A DNA stretch of 49,749 bases from an uncultured Prevotellaceae bacterium (GTDB taxonomy: Bacteria; Bacteroidota; Bacteroidia; Bacteroidales; Bacteroidaceae): positions 1-49,749 of the forward strand of contig CACZBS010000028.1 in NCBI GenBank assembly GCA_902779455.1. The letters run 5' to 3'. The notes beneath the pieces were generated by a model, which saw only the letters and a list, made by a program, of their open reading frames with translations, was not told the origin of the DNA and did not search any database. The translations under genes and the position numbers were made by a program. This document shows, in pieces, positions 41,125 to 49,710 of this stretch; position 1 is the stretch's first letter; each line of letters starts with the position of its first letter.

Positions 41125-42600
41125 CTAAGATTTGAGAATCTGATATATCCGCTCCATGTCGACATGACGGCGCACATGGTCGGCCAGCAGGTCGTACTGG
41201 CGGTCGCGATAGTCGTCGACGGACTCGGGAGCGACGGCGGCAGGGGCCGTCCGCTCGCCGAGGACGAAGTCGATGACGGCCGGATTGTCCAGGCAGCCGT
41301 GGATGTAGGTGCCGATGACGTGGCCACGGACGACGATGGGGTCGTCGGCCGTCGAGCGGCCCTGATGAATCTCGTAGCCGCGGCAGGGCTGGCCCTGAAA
41401 GCGGAACTCCACCTGGCGGGTGGTCTTCTCGGGCGTCATGACGGTCTGCATGGGCAACAGGCCCAGACCGGGCAGGGAGGTGACGTCGCCTCCCTCGATG
41501 CCGTCAGGATCGTCGATGCGACGGCCCAGCATCTGGAATCCGCCGCAGATGCCGACGATGGTCTTGCCCTCGGCGTGAGCCTTGAGGATGGCGGCGGCCA
41601 TGCCCGAGCGGCGCAGGTGGTAGAGGTCGTCGAGCGTGGCCTTCGTGCCGGGCAGGATGATCGTGTCGGCCGCGTCGAGGTCGGCCGCGTCCTTTGTGTA
41701 AAACAAGTGTACGCGCGGGTCGCGCTCCAGCACGTCGAAGTCGGTGAAGTTCGACAGGTGGCGCAGCATGACTACTGCGATGGAATAGGCCTTTTTTGCA
41801 TCCGTTTTCGCGATTTTCTTCTTCTCGAGCACCACGCTGTCCTCGGCGTCGATGTGCAGGTCGGGCACGTAGGGCACGACGCCCAGCACGGGCACGCCGC
41901 AGACGTCTTCGAGCATCTGTCGCCCCCGGTCGAAGAGTCGCAGGTCGCCCCGGAACTTGTTGACGATGATGCCGCGCATCAGCTGTTGGTCGGCCGCCGT
42001 CTGCAGCTTGATGCTGCCATAGCACGAGGCGAAGACGCCGCCGCGGTCGATGTCGGCCACGAGGACGACGGCCGCCCCGGCATGGCGCGCCATGGGCAGA
42101 TTGACGAGGTCGTGGTCGCGCAGGTTGAGCTCCGAGACGCTGCCGGCCCCCTCCATGACGATGGGGTTATAGCGGCTGTTCAGCCGGTCGAACGACTGGC
42201 ACACCTCAGCCCGGAAGTCGAGCTCATGCCTATCGTCCCCGTCACTCCCCTTCACTCCCCCATCACTCCCTTTCACTCCCCAGAAGTCATACGCGTCGCG
42301 GTTGCCGATGGGTCGGCCGTGGAGCACCACCTGACTGGTGTGGTCGCTGCTGGGCTTCAGCAGCAGGGGGTTCATGTCGGTGTGGGGCGCCAGCCGGCAA
42401 GCCTCGGCCTGCACGGCCTGTGCGCGGCCTATCTCCAGTCCGTCGGGCGTGGCGAAGGAGTTGAGCGCCATGTTCTGCGCCTTGAATGGTGCGGGGCGAT
42501 AGCCGTCCTGCAGGAAGATGCGGCAGAGGGCTGTGGCGAGGATGCTCTTGCCGACGTCGCTGCCCGTGCCGGCCAGCATGAGAGGTCTCAGATGTTCCAT
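41125..42600 (-). CDS. cobQ: Cobyric acid synthase (CbiP/CobQ)
   Basis: 491 residues. An N-terminal dethiobiotin-synthetase-like ATPase domain carries the P-loop GTGSDVGKS (12-20) and APFKAQNMALNSF; the C-terminal class I glutamine amidotransferase domain has the nucleophile in GICGGFQMLG (about 350) and the His in GTYIHGCLDN. It amidates the b, d, e and g side chains of adenosylcobyrinic a,c-diamide. Its start overlaps the cobB stop by 13 bp. A CACTCCCC repeat (42243-42281) is read in frame as GVKGSDGGVKGSDGD between HGRPIGNRDAYDFW and the rest, in a loop position. Confidence 0.96.
   Translation of the reverse strand: MEHLRPLMLAGTGSDVGKSILATALCRIFLQDGYRPAPFKAQNMALNSFATPDGLEIGRAQAVQAEACRLAPHTDMNPLLLKPSSDHTSQVVLHGRPIGNRDAYDFWGVKGSDGGVKGSDGDDRHELDFRAEVCQSFDRLNSRYNPIVMEGAGSVSELNLRDHDLVNLPMARHAGAAVVLVADIDRGGVFASCYGSIKLQTAADQQLMRGIIVNKFRGDLRLFDRGRQMLEDVCGVPVLGVVPYVPDLHIDAEDSVVLEKKKIAKTDAKKAYSIAVVMLRHLSNFTDFDVLERDPRVHLFYTKDAADLDAADTIILPGTKATLDDLYHLRRSGMAAAILKAHAEGKTIVGICGGFQMLGRRIDDPDGIEGGDVTSLPGLGLLPMQTVMTPEKTTRQVEFRFQGQPCRGYEIHQGRSTADDPIVVRGHVIGTYIHGCLDNPAVIDFVLGERTAPAAVAPESVDDYRDRQYDLLADHVRRHVDMERIYQILKS
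42243..42281. repeat. CACTCCC array inside cobQ
   Basis: Four CACTCCC units spaced 9-10 bp apart, forming a duplicated block of about 19-20 bp. The coding strand reads (G)VKGSDGGVKGSDGD, absent from the expected CobQ pattern. Confidence 0.8.
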
Positions 42601-43940
42601 AATGATTCGAAGGGTTGTTCGCCCCAGTACCAGTGCGTATAGCCGGCCAGGACGTTCTTATATTTATAAATCGGAGTGTCGACGGGCGCGCCCGTGGCTG
42701 ACTGCTGCAGCACGAGCCGGCGGACGTCGGGGGGACAGGCCGAGGGGCGCACCGAAGAGTAGTGGAACTCATGGCCGCGAAGGGTATAGCCATCGACGTT
42801 CATCTGCCTGTAGCCCAGGTGCAGGCGAGCGCCGTCCATCGTCGCGCTCAGCGGCAGGACGCCGCACATGGGCCGCCCGTCGATGTCGCGACAGAGATAC
42901 ATGAATCCGCCGCACTCGGCCAGCACGCGTCCGCCCGCCTCGGCATAGTCGCGGATGGATTTCCGCATGGTAGTGTTATCAGAAAGCTGCTGGGCAAACA
43001 GCTCGGGATAGCCGCCGGGCAGATAGAGCAGGTCGCAGTCGGGCAGCGACCTGTCGCGCAGCGGCGAGAAGAAGACGACACGGCCGCGGCGGGCCAGCGC
43101 ATCGATATTGGCGCGGTAGGTGAAGTTGAAGGCCTCGTCGCGGGCCACGGCGATGGTCGTCGCGGGGGCGGAGGGGGCACTGGGCGTTGCGGCACTGCCG
43201 CAACGCACCGGACGAGAAGAGGCAGCAGGGACTGTGGCGACGGTGGCAGCAGGGACTGTGGCGACGGTGGCAGCAGCGAGCAGGCGGTCGAGGTCGACGT
43301 GGGCCTCCACCTCGTCGGCGGCCCTGTCGATGAGCCGTTCGGTCTGGCGCTGCTCCTCGATGGTCAGTCCCAGGTGGCGGCTGGGGATAGTCAGGTCGGC
43401 GTTGCGGCCGAGATAGCCCAGACACTCCGCGCCGGCGTCACGGCAGGCCTGCTGCAGGGTGGCATACTGGCGGTCGGAGGCGACGAAGTTGAACACGACG
43501 CCGGCCAGCCGAAGCCGCGGATTGAAACAGCGGAACCCATAGATGAGCGGCGCCACGCTGTAGGCCACGGCGCGGGCGCTGACCAGCAGCACCACAGGCA
43601 CATCGAGCAGCATGGCCACCTCGGCCGCACTGCCGCGACGGGCGTCGTAGCCGTCGTAGAGACCCATGGCGCCCTCGATGACCCGCACGTCGGCATCGCT
43701 GCCGTAGTGGGCATAAAGCTGCTTGACATGATCGGCCGAGGCCATGAACGTGTCGAGGTTGACCGACTCGCGGCCGGCCGCCTGACGGTGGTAGAGCGGG
43801 TCGATGTAGTCGGGGCCGCACTTGAAGGGCTGCACGCCGAGGCTGCGTCGGCTGAGAGCCCTGAGCAGGCCCATGGTGAAGGTGGTCTTGCCGCACCCTG
43901 AGGAGGCGGCACCGATGAGCAGGGCGTTATCTTCTTTCAT
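42588..43940 (-). CDS. cobB: Cobyrinic acid a,c-diamide synthase (CbiA/CobB)
   Basis: 450 residues. P-loop GAASSGCGKTTF (10-21), the GPDYID motif near 42-47, and a C-terminal amidotransferase domain with Cys in LAECGGFMYLC and GHEFHYS. It amidates the a and c carboxylates of (cobalt)cobyrinic acid using glutamine and ATP. The start overlaps the permease stop by 14 bp. Between the two domains the sequence TVATVPAATVATVPAASSRP is encoded by a 24-bp tandem repeat next to a perfect 23-bp palindrome; the interdomain linker probably tolerates it. Confidence 0.95.
   Translation of the reverse strand: MKEDNALLIGAASSGCGKTTFTMGLLRALSRRSLGVQPFKCGPDYIDPLYHRQAAGRESVNLDTFMASADHVKQLYAHYGSDADVRVIEGAMGLYDGYDARRGSAAEVAMLLDVPVVLLVSARAVAYSVAPLIYGFRCFNPRLRLAGVVFNFVASDRQYATLQQACRDAGAECLGYLGRNADLTIPSRHLGLTIEEQRQTERLIDRAADEVEAHVDLDRLLAAATVATVPAATVATVPAASSRPVRCGSAATPSAPSAPATTIAVARDEAFNFTYRANIDALARRGRVVFFSPLRDRSLPDCDLLYLPGGYPELFAQQLSDNTTMRKSIRDYAEAGGRVLAECGGFMYLCRDIDGRPMCGVLPLSATMDGARLHLGYRQMNVDGYTLRGHEFHYSSVRPSACPPDVRRLVLQQSATGAPVDTPIYKYKNVLAGYTHWYWGEQPFESLWNI
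43184..43269. repeat. Palindrome plus 24-bp tandem repeat inside cobB
   Basis: 43184-43206 is a perfect palindrome with 11-bp arms (GCGTTGCGGCA and inverse) around C. 43222-43245 and 43246-43269 are identical 24-bp units beginning GCAGCAGGGACTGTGG, each encoding eight residues (TVATVPAA type). Both lie in the interdomain linker of CobB. Confidence 0.88.
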
Positions 43941-44937
43941 TTCTACGGAGCAGGATGGTGAGGGCGATGGGGGCGCCGATGAGCGCCGTCACCGAGTTGA
44001 TGGGCAGTGCGCCCTCCATGCCCGGCAGTCGGGCGATGAGGTTGCAGACGAGCGCCAGCGACGCGCCGGCCAGCAGCGTGGCGGGCAGCAGCGTGCGGTG
44101 GTCGTCGGTGTTGAAGAGTCCGCGGCAGATGTGCGGCACGGCCAGTCCGAGGAACATGATGGGACCGCAGTAGGCCGTCGTGATGGCCGTCAGGATGCCT
44201 GCCGAGGCGATGATGAGCATGCGTGCCCGGCGGATGTTCAGCCCCAGGTTGGCGGCGTAGCGCTCGCCCAGCAGGAGCGTGTTGAGCGGCTTGGCCAGCA
44301 GCATCGACAGGGGACACAGCACGGCCATCAGGGCGACGAAGACCCAGACCTGTCCACCGGTGACGCGGGCGAAGGAGCCCAGTCCCCAGATGACGTAGCT
44401 GCGGATGTCCTCCTCGCTGGAGAAATACTTCAGCACGCCGATGATGGCGCTGGCAATATAGCCGATGAGGACGCCGACGATGAGCAGCGTGGCCCGGCCG
44501 TGCACCCGCTGCGAGAGCCAGACGATGAGCGCCATGGCGGCCATGGCCCCGCTGACGGCGGCGACGGTCAGCGCCGTGTTGCCCATCAGTCCGAAGCGCG
44601 ACATGAGGCCGCCGCCGATGGTGCCGTTGAGCAGCACGACGAAGGCGACGCCCAGCGAGGCGGCACTGCTGATGCCGAGCACCGACGGCCCGGCCAGGGG
44701 GTTGTGGAAGACGGTCTGCATCTCCAGTCCGGCCAGGGCCAGTCCCGCCCCGCAGGCGATGGCGGTCAGGGTCTGCGGCAGTCGGGTGCGCAGCACGATA
44801 TTCGTGAAGACTTCGTTGTCGGAGCCGTTGCCGGCCAGGATGCCGACGACCTCGCCCATCGGGATGGGCACGGAGCCGAGCATCAGGTTGAGCAGGGCCA
44901 GCAGGGGAATGCTCAGTGCGAGCAGCGTCATTTTCAT
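43927..44937 (-). CDS. btuC: FecCD/BtuC-type ABC transporter permease
   Basis: 336 residues with about ten hydrophobic segments. Family motifs include RLPQTLTAIACGAGLALAGLEMQTVFHNPLAGPSVLGISSAASLGV and a late AVPHICR with GASLALVCNLIAR. Permeases of this family import iron-siderophores or vitamin B12. Its place inside a cobalamin operon, overlapping cobB by 14 bp and the cbiJ-cbiD gene by 4 bp, argues for a corrinoid transporter. The ATPase and binding-protein genes are not in the window. The btuC symbol is inferred from context. Confidence 0.85.
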   Translation of the reverse strand: MKMTLLALSIPLLALLNLMLGSVPIPMGEVVGILAGNGSDNEVFTNIVLRTRLPQTLTAIACGAGLALAGLEMQTVFHNPLAGPSVLGISSAASLGVAFVVLLNGTIGGGLMSRFGLMGNTALTVAAVSGAMAAMALIVWLSQRVHGRATLLIVGVLIGYIASAIIGVLKYFSSEEDIRSYVIWGLGSFARVTGGQVWVFVALMAVLCPLSMLLAKPLNTLLLGERYAANLGLNIRRARMLIIASAGILTAITTAYCGPIMFLGLAVPHICRGLFNTDDHRTLLPATLLAGASLALVCNLIARLPGMEGALPINSVTALIGAPIALTILLRRNERR

Positions 44938-46706
44938 TGTTCGAGGATATGGATTTCAAGTGTCCCCGTGGGGAACACGGTTCTACAATGTTGCATACAC
45001 AGGTCGCGGAGGGCCTCGAAGAAGGCGGGCGGCATGAGGGCCCACAGCTCGCGGGCCATCGTGACGGGCTGCAGCCTCGAAGCCGCATCGCTGACGCCCA
45101 CGGAGCGGGCCACACGGGCGAGGAAGTCCTTGTTCATCAGCACCTTATGCGAATGGGTATCGAGATGTCCCTCGGCCAGTTTGACGGCCTTGCCGATCAT
45201 GATGCCCAAGACCACGCGCCGGAAGCCCAGCCGATGGGCCATCCCGAGACTGTCGCCGACGAAGTTGCCGTAGTGGATGACGCGCAGCGACGGCTCCCGC
45301 TCTGTCAGGGCCGTCTCGCCCCGCTTGCCTGAGGCCAGTCCGACGGCCGTGCAGCCCATGGCGCGGGCCACCTCCAGCTCGCGGCCGATGCTGCGGACGA
45401 AGGCCTCGTTGGAGAGCGGCGCGACGATGCCGCTGGTGCCGATGATGCTGATGCCGCCGACCACCCCCACCCTACTGTTGAACGTGCGCTCGGCCAGTTC
45501 GCGGCCGCCCTCGACGCTGATTGTGATGTCAAGGTCGGCGTCGGTCAGGGCCCGCACCTCGGCCGTCATCATCTGGCGCGGCACGGGGTTGACGGCCGGC
45601 TCGCCGACGGCGATGCCCAGCCCGGGCAGCGTCACGCGGCCGACGCCCTCGCCCTGCAGGAAGCGGATGCCGCGGCCCTGCGGCTCGGCCCATGCCACGC
45701 GGGCGGTGATGCGGCATCCCCGCGTGACGTCGGGGTCGTCGCTGAAGTCCTTCGTCGCCGTCGCCGTGGCATATCCAGGAAAGACCTCCGAATGGTCGAT
45801 GCCGACCGTCAGCGTCTCGCCGTCGGGCAGCGCGAACGTCACCTCGTCGGCCGCCTCGCCCAGCAGCCGCAGCGTGGCCGCCTTCACGGCCGCCGTGGCG
45901 ACGGCCCCGGTGGTGAGCCCCGTGTGCAGGGGGAAGAAGTCGGGCAGCAGCGCCTCGATGGCCCGACGCAGACCGTGGCGCCCGGTCACACGGCGCAGCG
46001 TGGCCCCCGGCGGGAAGCAGGCCGCATAGTCAGGCGCCGCGACGACGAAGATGCGCAGGCCCAGCTGGCGGGCCGCCTCGACCTTCGCCGCAAAGCCGCC
46101 GCTCGCGCCGCTCTCCTTGGTGATGACGGCGTCGCAGCCCGTCTGTTCCATCAGCATGCGCTCCTGCTCGGCCGTAGGCAACGGCGCATGGTCGTCGTAG
46201 AACACCAACTGACCGGCCGTCAGACCGCTGTCAGCGGCCTGCTGCCTGCTCTCCTCGCGGTCGAGGATGCGGAAGACCGCCGAATGCTGTTGCCAGAACG
46301 GCTTCAGCCGGGCTATCGTGTTCACGCCTGTCAGAGCCAGCAGACGCCGGGGCGGATCGGCAGCCAGTCGCACCAACGCCTCCTCAAAGTCAGCACACCA
46401 GACGAGGTCGGGCGCTGGCTGCTGGCGCTGGCGGTCGATGCGCACGACCGGCAGACCGGCCGCGGCCACACTCTCGTGGAGCCCTTCGGCAAAGGGATGC
46501 GAGGCGTCGACGATGAGCCGCACGTCGTGCTCGCGGCAGAAGCGGCGGATGTCGTCGGCCGTCATCGTGCCGACCAGGCGCCGGCCGTGGTGCAACGTCA
46601 CCTGCTGCCCATCAGTTCGTGTGGAGTAGTAGAACGGCTGTCCTGCCTGCTCGCACACGTCGACCGCCATGCGGCCCTCCGTTGTTCCGCCAAAGATGAG
46701 AATCAT
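44934..46706 (-). CDS. cbiD: Fusion of precorrin-6A reductase (CbiJ/CobK) and CbiD methyltransferase
   Basis: 590 residues. The first 255 or so match CbiJ/CobK: ILIFGGTTEGR at the start, VDASHPFAEGLHE, and ITKESGASGGFAAKVEAA. From about 258 the sequence matches CbiD: TGLTTGAVATAAVKAA (262-277) and later SGKRGETALTE. CbiD methylates C1 of cobalt-precorrin-5B to give 6A; CbiJ reduces cobalt-precorrin-6A to 6B, so the fusion joins two consecutive steps. It overlaps both neighbours by 4 bp. Confidence 0.93.
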   Translation of the reverse strand: MILIFGGTTEGRMAVDVCEQAGQPFYYSTRTDGQQVTLHHGRRLVGTMTADDIRRFCREHDVRLIVDASHPFAEGLHESVAAAGLPVVRIDRQRQQPAPDLVWCADFEEALVRLAADPPRRLLALTGVNTIARLKPFWQQHSAVFRILDREESRQQAADSGLTAGQLVFYDDHAPLPTAEQERMLMEQTGCDAVITKESGASGGFAAKVEAARQLGLRIFVVAAPDYAACFPPGATLRRVTGRHGLRRAIEALLPDFFPLHTGLTTGAVATAAVKAATLRLLGEAADEVTFALPDGETLTVGIDHSEVFPGYATATATKDFSDDPDVTRGCRITARVAWAEPQGRGIRFLQGEGVGRVTLPGLGIAVGEPAVNPVPRQMMTAEVRALTDADLDITISVEGGRELAERTFNSRVGVVGGISIIGTSGIVAPLSNEAFVRSIGRELEVARAMGCTAVGLASGKRGETALTEREPSLRVIHYGNFVGDSLGMAHRLGFRRVVLGIMIGKAVKLAEGHLDTHSHKVLMNKDFLARVARSVGVSDAASRLQPVTMARELWALMPPAFFEALRDLCMQHCRTVFPTGTLEIHILEQ

Positions 46707-48454
46707 AGGGTGTCGTCTCCTTTCCGGAAGAGATGCGTGAAGTGGCGGTTATAGAGCTCGGAGAGGCCCTGGCGGTTGTCGATGGCGTCGCCAACGACGA
46801 GCATCGTGGTGAGCGTCAGGTGGTTGTCGCGGACGATGCGGCTGAGGTCCTTCAGCTGACCGCGATAGATGCGCTGGTCGGGCCACGTCAGGTGATAGCA
46901 GGCGGCCACGGGGGTCGACTCAGGATATTCCTCGAGCAACTCGCGCTGCACGTCGTCGACGATGGCGGCCGAGAGGAAAATGCACATCGTGCTGCGGCTA
47001 CGGGCCAGCAGGTGCAGTTTTTCGCGCTCGGGCATCGGCGTGCGGCCCTCGCCGCGGGTGAGGATGATGGTCTGCGTGCGCTCCGGGATGGTGAACTGCG
47101 AGCGCAGCTCGGCCGCGGCGGCCAGGAACGACGATATGCCGGGGGTGATGCGATAGCGCATGCCCTCGCGGTCGAAGAAGGCCATCTGCTCCTGTATGGC
47201 GCCGAAGATGCAGGGGTCGCCGGTGTGGAGCCGGACGATGCGCTTGCCCTGGTCGTAGAACGTCTTCATCAGCTGGCACTGCTCCTCGAGGGCCATCGCG
47301 GCCGACGAGCGGACGGTGGCGCCCGGCTTGTGACAGTCGGTCAGCTCGCGGGGCACGAGGCTGCCGGCATAGAGGATGAGGTCGGCCTGCTCCAGCAGCC
47401 GTCGGCCGCGCACGCTGATGAGGTCGGGGTCGCCCGGGCCGGCGCCGACGATGTCGATGAAGGGCCCGCCGGCGGCCTCTTCCGCCACGGCGAGGGTCCA
47501 GTTCCGGCCCTTCATTTTGTTTAAGACCAGGCGGCCGCCGTTGCTGCCGAGGATGGCGGCGGCCTCGCTGACGCTGGGCGTGCCGACGTGGCGCTCGACG
47601 GAGGCGCTGGGCGTGGGCACGTCGACCCCAGCCAGTTCGTCGGCCGTGAAGAAGCGCACCGGCTCGTGCAGCTCGCCGATGAAGGGTTCGTCGGCCTTCA
47701 CGTCGATGGTGCACCACTCGCGGATGGCCGCGGGCAGGATGCCATGGCGGCGCAGCTCGTCGTGCATCTGGCTGACGATGTCGCGATAGTCGTCAGGCCG
47801 ATGGGCCAGGCCGAAGCCGGCGGTGAGCACGCGGGGGATGAACTGGATCGTGGTCAGATGCCCGGGAATGGCGTGCACGTAGGGCGAGACGATGATCAGC
47901 AGGCGGCAGTCGGCGGCCTCGCTGACGTCATGGATGAGGCGGACGTGGTCGGGCATGGTCTGACGGAGATAGTCGGTACCGGCGTCGTGGGCGTCGATGA
48001 GCAGGGCCGTCGGCCGGCGGTTGACGAAGTCGAAGATGACCTTGTTCATCGCGACGTCCGTAGCGACGGCCCACCCGAAGCGCTGCGCCAGCGTGTCGAG
48101 GGCCCAGAGCTGCTGGTTGTCGCTCTGCGTGGTGACGACGGGCTCTACGCCCAGCGCGGCGGCCAGCCGGGTGGCCAGCGCGTTGGCGCCGCCCACATGA
48201 CCGCTGACGACGGCGACGACGTGGCGGCCGGTCGAGTCGATGCAGACCACGGCCGGGTCGGTGTGCTTATCCTCGAGGCAGGGGGCGATGGTGCGGACGC
48301 AGATGCCCATGGCTCCGATGAAGACCAGGGCGTCGAAGTCGTGCCAGCGGGCGGCGACGTCGGCGCGGTCGAGGGCCTGGCCCTGCGTCTCCTGACTGAC
48401 GATGTCGGCCACATGTCGGCCGCCATCGCTGATGGTTATGATGGCTGTTCGCAT
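46703..48454 (-). CDS. cobM: Fusion of CbiG and precorrin-4 C11-methyltransferase (CobM/CbiF)
   Basis: 583 residues. The N-terminal 325 or so are CbiG, with FIGAMGICVRTIAP (45-58) and VVSGHVGGANALA (82-94) from the N-terminal domain and VSEAAAILGSNGGRLVLNKMKGRNWTLAVA from its C-terminal domain. From about 331, FIDIVGAGPGDPDLISVRG, AGSLVPREL, HTGDPCIFGA and ITRGEGRTPMPE identify CobM/CbiF. CobM makes cobalt-precorrin-5A and CbiG opens its ring to 5B with loss of acetaldehyde, so again consecutive steps are fused. CbiG indicates the anaerobic route. The gene overlaps cbiJ-cbiD by 4 bp and cbiET by 19 bp. Confidence 0.94.
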   Translation of the reverse strand: MRTAIITISDGGRHVADIVSQETQGQALDRADVAARWHDFDALVFIGAMGICVRTIAPCLEDKHTDPAVVCIDSTGRHVVAVVSGHVGGANALATRLAAALGVEPVVTTQSDNQQLWALDTLAQRFGWAVATDVAMNKVIFDFVNRRPTALLIDAHDAGTDYLRQTMPDHVRLIHDVSEAADCRLLIIVSPYVHAIPGHLTTIQFIPRVLTAGFGLAHRPDDYRDIVSQMHDELRRHGILPAAIREWCTIDVKADEPFIGELHEPVRFFTADELAGVDVPTPSASVERHVGTPSVSEAAAILGSNGGRLVLNKMKGRNWTLAVAEEAAGGPFIDIVGAGPGDPDLISVRGRRLLEQADLILYAGSLVPRELTDCHKPGATVRSSAAMALEEQCQLMKTFYDQGKRIVRLHTGDPCIFGAIQEQMAFFDREGMRYRITPGISSFLAAAAELRSQFTIPERTQTIILTRGEGRTPMPEREKLHLLARSRSTMCIFLSAAIVDDVQRELLEEYPESTPVAACYHLTWPDQRIYRGQLKDLSRIVRDNHLTLTTMLVVGDAIDNRQGLSELYNRHFTHLFRKGDDTL

Positions 48455-49653
48455 TTCAGTATGTCGATGGGGTTATAGTCGTTGAGGGCAATATGCATGG
48501 TGGGCAGCTGGCGGAGGCCCAGCTCCGCGCAGGCCTCGGCGAAGAGCTGGCGGCTGGCGGGCGTGACGCTGTTCATCACGATGACGCCGCCGGGGGCGAG
48601 GCATGAGGCCACCTTGGCCATGATCTGCTTGAGGTGGCCGCCGTGGCCGCCGATGAAGACGGCGTCGAGGGAGGCGGTAGCAAGCTCTCCGTTCTCCGTT
48701 CTCCGTTCTCCACTCAAGAAGTCGCCCATGTGGACGGCGATGCCGGGGGCGTGGTGGCGGCGCATGTTCTCGCGGATGATGGCCTCACACTCGGGGCGAA
48801 TCTCGAACGCCTCGATGCGCAGGTGAGGGAACAGCAGGCGGGCCTCGATGCTGATGCTGCCCGTGCAGAAGCCGATGTCCCAGAGCACATGGCGCCGACT
48901 GAGGTCGAGGGCCTGCAGCGAGAGCAGGCGGATGGGCATCTTGGTGATCATCCGCTCGCGACCGTCGAGCAGGGCGAAGTCGCTGTCGGGGATGCCGAAG
49001 GGGCGGGGGGGCAGTGCGGCGGTGGCCTCGAGGATCAGGCAGTTGGGATGGCTGAACTCATGCGCGGCCGCCTCGCTGAGGGTGAGGGTGGTGATGCGCT
49101 CGCGGTCGGGATGGCCCAGATGCTCGCCGACGTGCATGCGATAGTCGGTGAAGCCATAGTCCGTCATGCGGCGGGCGATGGCGGCAGGCGTATGCTCGCG
49201 GTCGGTCAGGACGCCGATCTTCGCCGTGCGCTCGATGAGGGCGCGGTCGAAGTCGGGCCAGGGGCGGCCCGTCAGCGAGACGATGCGCATGTCGTGATAG
49301 GGCATGACGAGGCGGTGGGCCAGCATCTGCAGCGAGTTGAAGGTCGGGAAGAGCTGCACCGCGGCCTCGGGCATGCGCTCGCGGATCGTGTTGGCAAAGC
49401 CGAAGAACAGCGGGTCGCCCGAGGCGAAGACGGTCACGTGCGCCTCGTCGCCCAGCTGCCGATACTGCGCGAAGACGTCGTCGAGCGGCACGGTGATGTC
49501 GATCCATCGTGCGCCCGCCGGCAGCAGCCGTCCGACCAGCTCATGATGGCGCCGTCCGCCCGAGAAGACCCGCCCGCGGCTGATCTCCTCGGCGACCTCC
49601 GGGGGAAAGAACGGCTCCGGCCGGTCAGGAATGCCAATAATGTTGAATTTCAT
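48436..49653 (-). CDS. cobL: Precorrin-6Y C5,15-methyltransferase / decarboxylase (CbiET, CobL)
   Basis: 405 residues, the fused CbiE-CbiT form. CbiE (1-200) has a tetrapyrrole methylase fold with FASGDPLFFG and FPTFNSLQMLAHRL. CbiT (about 215-405) is a class I methyltransferase with the SAM motif WDIGFCTGSISIE (258-270) and FIGGHGGHL. It methylates C5 and C15 and decarboxylates the C12 acetate, giving cobalt-precorrin-8. It is the first gene of the operon in the window; no promoter or cobalamin riboswitch is visible in the 96 bp upstream, and other cobalamin genes may lie beyond the edge. The repeat at 48685-48713 encodes GERRTENGELATA within CbiT. Confidence 0.94.
   Translation of the reverse strand: MKFNIIGIPDRPEPFFPPEVAEEISRGRVFSGGRRHHELVGRLLPAGARWIDITVPLDDVFAQYRQLGDEAHVTVFASGDPLFFGFANTIRERMPEAAVQLFPTFNSLQMLAHRLVMPYHDMRIVSLTGRPWPDFDRALIERTAKIGVLTDREHTPAAIARRMTDYGFTDYRMHVGEHLGHPDRERITTLTLSEAAAHEFSHPNCLILEATAALPPRPFGIPDSDFALLDGRERMITKMPIRLLSLQALDLSRRHVLWDIGFCTGSISIEARLLFPHLRIEAFEIRPECEAIIRENMRRHHAPGIAVHMGDFLSGERRTENGELATASLDAVFIGGHGGHLKQIMAKVASCLAPGGVIVMNSVTPASRQLFAEACAELGLRQLPTMHIALNDYNPIDILKCEQPS
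48685..48713. repeat. GTTCTCC heptanucleotide array inside cbiET
   Basis: Three perfect GTTCTCC units and flanking partial units with a 7-bp period. Translated in frame as SGERRTENGELA within the CbiT domain, after HMGDFL. Confidence 0.88.
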
Positions 49654-49663
49654 TTTTTTCTTC

Positions 49664-49710
49664 GGGATAATGGGATTCGGAATATCGGAATAACGAAATA
49701 TCGAAATATC
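49664..49710. repeat. Octanucleotide array upstream of cbiET
   Basis: GGGATAAT, GGAATATC, GGAATAAC, GAAATATC and GAAATATC follow with an 8-bp period, with one 7-bp unit. It lies 11-57 bp before the cbiET start. The last 39 bp of the window are GC-rich and hold nothing I can name. Confidence 0.75.
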
